A stretch of DNA of 64,000 nt, from contig NC_089852.1 of the NCBI RefSeq assembly GCF_036373705.1, positions 35,108,707-35,172,706 on the forward strand, read 5' to 3'. Both the position numbers and the translations under genes were made by a program. Origin of the DNA: Amia ocellicauda. Taxonomy: Eukaryota; Chordata; Actinopteri; Amiiformes; Amiidae. This document shows positions 59,561-64,000 of this stretch, piece after piece. Below the pieces are notes generated by a model, which worked only from the letters and a program-made list of their open reading frames with translations, had not been told where the DNA came from and made no database searches. Numbering within the stretch: position 1 is the first letter of the stretch; each line of letters begins with the position of its first letter.

Positions 59561-62500
59561 TTTCGGGAGCTATAAAGTACACAGAATTGGTGGAGAATAT
59601 GTATATATTTTCAAGAATATTTCACTGTGGTTGCTTATATTTTTATTTTTATTTTATTATTGATCATTCTTCTGTACAATTTCGCAACTATAGCGACACT
59701 TGCATTAGGTGAATGTGTTCTTGTTATAATGATAACATTATAATAGAGAAACATTTACTGTATAACTAATCTTCACATTCGTTACCAGTTTATTTCTGAC
59801 TGGTCCAAGCGGTTCTTTGTAAAACATAATTTCCCTTTCATTGAAATAAGATAGTTCAATATGAAATTCCTAAAATAAAAACTATTTGTTGTATAGGCTA
59901 CTCAAAACAAATAAAACATTATTGGTTCGTTTACACAATAAAACATTGTTAGCCATGTACTGGCACATTTTAAAATGCATCAAAAAATTATTAAAAAACA
60001 AACACACACCCTCAAGTTCAAAAATTGGTAAATATATTTCCCTACATGTGAACACATGTGTTTTGGATTTCAAGGGTCAAGCACAAAAGCCGAGAGATTA
60101 TGAATTTCTAAGTAGCCTAAAGCCACTGAACATAACTGCATTGTGTAAAAACTATTGAAATATATATCCCTAAAATCTTCATTCATAAATGAAAAGCCCC
60201 AGTCTAATATATATATATATATATATCAGCTTACCTAAGTATGTTAATGTTGTACATGTATGACCCTGTTTGTTCCCTAAGGGCATCTCTTGTTGTCTTG
60301 TGACTCTTTTTGAATTTGTACAACACAATGTCTGCCTTTTCCTTATTTGGCTCCTTTATGTGCGTATTATAAAGGGGTTAAGATATAAATACAGCATTAC
60401 TGCTTTTGGAGGATAATACTAATGGTAGCACTTCCGTGAAAATGAACACACCTTCCATTATACTACCGTTACCAATGTACTTTAACATACTAATACTGAT
60501 GCATACTACTTCTGAACTAAATTATACAAAAATTATCACTGATATTAACCTGCATATTACCATAAACATCATACATATCCAATATATCATGCAAGAAGTA
60601 CTGTCATATGCAGACAATCTTCAGATACTTATCAGATAATCTAGTTATGATGATGATTAATACAAAATAATATGCATTTGTTTATTTTAATATAAGACAA
60701 AAAAGCAGAACTGTTGCAAAATGGCAAGAGAATAAATGATGATTTGCAGGAAGAAGATGGATGTGGAGGGAATACTTAATCGCTCAACTTCTTGGCTCAT
60801 TAAAGAGTGATGATCATGATGAAGCTGATATTCAGGTGTTTTAAAGAAAAGGCTTTCAGTAGATTTCAGATGTAACTGGTGTGTACCATGAGGGAGTGTG
60901 AGCATAGAAAGGGCAGCTGTCTGTCCTGTCCTGGTACCCTGACAGCAGCAGTGTTAGTGCGCCCCCTTGTGAATATCCAGTGCGCACACCCACTCATCAC
61001 ACCACTGACTTTTCAGTTGCGGTCATCTCTACTGGTCTCCTCAATGGTACACATGATATAGAGAGCCTAATCTCAAATTTGCCATTGTATAACAGGTTAC
61101 ATATGCTCTCAACACACCCATTGCTCACTGCCTGTTTGGTGCCCATATTTTAACCACTTTTTTGCAAAATCTGGGATGGAAAGGAAGCAACCAAAAAAAT
61201 GCAAACAATGAGGATAAGAACTATGAGAAGCCAAGAAAGGAGACCAACAAGTGGTGGCAAGTGGGCCCATCTGGTTCACTTGGTTTTCAGTGTCTAATTG
61301 ACCTCAGACACTTCATCTAAACGTTTTCCTGAAAGAACACTAAAGATTCAGCTTCGACTGCACAGTGGGGTAGCTTGCTGCAGTGCCCTTGCAAAACAAG
61401 TTATATTTCTGGAAGGAAAATCCAAAGCAAGTCATCCAGCTCATCGGGGTCAACTACTCAACAGCTATTGAAATTCAGCCACATCTGTTCCTTGGCTTTT
61501 GGTTTACTCTCTCCACCTCCTGGCTGGAGATTGTCTCTGGGCTGTAGTGGGTAGGTTTTGGCTCCCTGCCTGCTTTCCAGTTGGCCTTCCCCTTAGGTAC
61601 AATGTGTTGGAAGATGTGAGAGCAAGACCACTGGGTCACAGCTTAAAACATCTGTATATAAATGAGGTTGATTCCTGACTGAAACTGTGGTGTACATTTA
61701 TTTGCTAGGAAGATTTACAGCAAGGAATGTGTGATAATATCTCCAGTTTACCACATGATAAGATATATGTATTAACCATCAAAATCTGTACGAAAAATGA
61801 CAATATACATATTAAAAAGAGTAAGATATTTCCCAATAGTGGACATTACACAAAGTTTGTTTTAAAGACAATATACAATGGACAAATGTTTGCACTACAA
61901 TTTAAACTACAGATTAATCATTTTTTGTAATTACTATTTAAACATTATAATAACTGAAATAAAACAGAGCATGACAAACACTGTTACCAGGTCTTATGGA
62001 ACCTGCCAGTTTTGTCTTCTGTACAATAGTTAGACAAAGGCGGCAGCTAGATTACTGCAATAGAATTGTGAATTCACAGTATAGAGCAAACAGCCAGGAC
62101 TGCCTTCTTGTACCGACTATTTTCCTTTATCAGGGAACAAGTTTTTCACTGAATAACATCTGCGTACCTGGCATGGAGAACGAGTCACAGGGCCTGCATG
62201 TGCCAGTGTTGCTGCCGCTGCTTGTGAATACTAATTGTGCTGACGGCACCTTATTTCCCCACAACAGCAATATTTCAAGTGCAGAAATGTGCAATAACTC
62301 ACACAAAAGTGCGTCACAGAGAAAGGTACACAACTGATGCTCAATGAATGGCGTAGAAATAACAAGTCTGTCTGCTTACAGTGAACCTAATCAGCATGCT
62401 TGAAATAGAAATGGTGAGTTTTATTAATCATTCCATGTAAAATGGGAACAGGGAGGTGTGCGTTTACATCGTGGAATGGCTTTCAAGCCGTTTAATCTCA

Positions 62501-63900
62501 CTGTGATAATGTTTGGGTCACTAAACTGGCAGAAGGGAGGTGTGATTTTATATCGTATAAGATTGAATACTCTTGTATGCCCTTTAAAAATTCAAATGTA
62601 GAAATTTAGTTGCAGCCCAGTTACTATATTTCTTGAGGAATTTTGATGTTTGCAAAATGACTGAGTATCAAGTGCCAATTTAATCTAAAATAACAAATAT
62701 TAAAGTAAATAACAAATATTATTATTGCTGAACATGACAAATTTCCCCAGCTGAGTGCAAGATCAAAACAGGCCACATTTTGTGCTTGAATCCTCCTTGA
62801 TTCTGTCATTCACTTCGGTCTCAAAAAATCAGTCCATCTCCAAAACAAATTTAAGACCCCCTCACAGGGACTGCAGGGGTCATAAAGTTAAGCTCGTGTT
62901 TGCATTTTCCCTCTATACATGACAGCTATTGTGGAACCCAAAACAATGGTTCTTGTATCACAATGCTGTCTGTGTGGAGCTGGTTTACTACAGTTTGTCC
63001 ACCTCAGCAATATCTCGTGCAAAGCTTCCGTGTCCAGTGGAAGATGGAGCCCTGAGAACAGACAAGTATTAAATTACATGGACTACACACAGTTTGGTAA
63101 TTGGTTAATCAGGTAGTGTTCTTAAATTTGAAATGGAATAACTTCACTATAAATTCTCTTTTAACTTAGTTTTCATGTATTTTCATGTATCAGTTACCTC
63201 ATCCATAACTTACACAAATTCAACTATCCAGTCTGCTGAAGACTTACAGTAAGACAATTACTAAATAATAAATTTTAAAGATAAAAAATCTGGAAATCAA
63301 AACACTGTCTTTACATATTCAAATACATTAAACATGTCTGCTATGGGTGGAGGAAAGTGGGGAAATAGTGCTCTCAGCCTAACTGTAAGTGTACCCTTGC
63401 AGTCCTATCAACCTAATACTAACAGCCTGTGGTTTACAGGGGTGCTGACACAGTACCATCACTAGCTCAGACTTTGTTTGCTCTCCTGTGTCTGTCTGAG
63501 CTGTGAAGGTCTGCCCATGAACGCAAATTGTCCAGCTAGGGAGAAGCACTCCTTGCTGAGCTTTTCCTATTCATTCAGCACCTCATAGACTGAGTTATCC
63601 CTGACAAAGTGTAGCTTGACAACTGTGTGAAGTAAATACACACACACACACACTTTGTGCAGCATTAACCATTTCCTCAGAGGATTTGTTTACCTTTGAA
63701 CCAAGTTTTGGTACTTTTAGACGACTCAAACTGTGAAAAGGTATGTTTCCCACAAGTGGCATTTAAATTTGTTTCAGTTTATACATTGTTTTTGTGTGTG
63801 TCCTTGTTTACTTTCCTAGCTGTATCTGGAGAGTGTTATAACTGAGTTCCTCTGGGCACCTGACCTCAGTGTTGCTGGTGTTAATTGTTGAGGTCCAGTC
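59561..63900. other. Intergenic DNA upstream of abcg1
   Basis: No gene is recognised. There are short AT (60207-60226) and AC (63638-63653) microsatellites and AT-rich unique-looking sequence. It would separate abcg1 from a possible divergent plus-strand gene starting at the window's end. Confidence 0.5.
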
Positions 63901-63913
63901 AACTGCAGTGGAC

Positions 63914-63946
63914 TCCGCCCCCTGGGTTGTTAGGGGTCATATAAAT
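63914..63946 (+). promoter_or_regulatory. Candidate core promoter at the right edge
   Basis: A GC box (CCGCCCCC, from 63914) is followed by TATAAAT (63940-63946) and the sequence GCAGCCTGGG. The keratin promoter at 24314 has the similar order TATAAAGCAGCCTGG. Transcription would begin near 63970 and run out of the window, so the gene itself is not seen. Confidence 0.4.
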
Positions 63947-64000
63947 GCAGCCTGGGTGCCCTGCTGTGCTGTCTGAGGTCTTTTCTTGACACAGTCACGT

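Overview
The window is vertebrate nuclear DNA, most likely from a ray-finned fish. This rests on large AT-rich spliced introns, many di-, tri- and tetranucleotide microsatellites, two fish-type Tc1 transposons, a Tx1-clade LINE, and a cholesterol transporter that can be assembled exon by exon against vertebrate ABCG1. The species cannot be named from the sequence.

Layout. Positions 1-11.5 kb are intergenic and hold two small inverted-repeat elements, a hAT-type MITE with an 8-bp target duplication, and a dense cluster of GATA-factor motifs. At 12.6-13.1 kb (+) is a 162-residue single-pass membrane protein of the C11orf87 family, probably with a non-coding first exon ending at 11661. Two Tc1/mariner copies follow in the same orientation: 16108-17689 (frameshifted) and 18925-20507 (intact 336-residue DD34E transposase). 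At 24.4-31.1 kb (+) lies a divergent type II-like keratin gene with ten coding exons and 627 residues. Its exon sizes match intermediate filament genes, except that the normally undivided 221-nt exon is split into 114 + 107 nt. From 34.8 to 59.2 kb on the minus strand is complete abcg1: fifteen coding exons that join in frame to 673 residues and correspond to the isoform lacking the 12-residue linker. The keratin gene and abcg1 converge tail to tail. A CpG- and GC-box-rich promoter with a CRE and a CCAAT box lies upstream of abcg1. At the right edge (63.9 kb) a TATA box and GC box suggest the start of another plus-strand gene beyond the window.

Mobile DNA inside abcg1. Intron 12 contains a 5.4-kb Tx1-clade non-LTR retrotransposon (36416-41857), antisense to abcg1 and bounded on both sides by the same (CTAT)n microsatellite. 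That is the arrangement expected of a microsatellite-targeting element. It is dead: the end of its gag-like ORF1 is joined to the middle of the endonuclease, and ORF2 is frameshifted near its 3' end. Its 3' UTR carries two diverged copies of a G-rich segment.

How the genes relate. No operon-like functional link is expected. abcg1 exports cholesterol and oxysterols, the keratin is a structural epithelial protein, and the C11orf87-like protein is probably neuronal. The c11orf87-abcg1 neighbourhood is notable because human 11q and 21q carry many paired paralogues (ABCG4 and ABCG1 among them), so the small membrane gene here may be an ohnologue lost from the mammalian chromosome 21 region.
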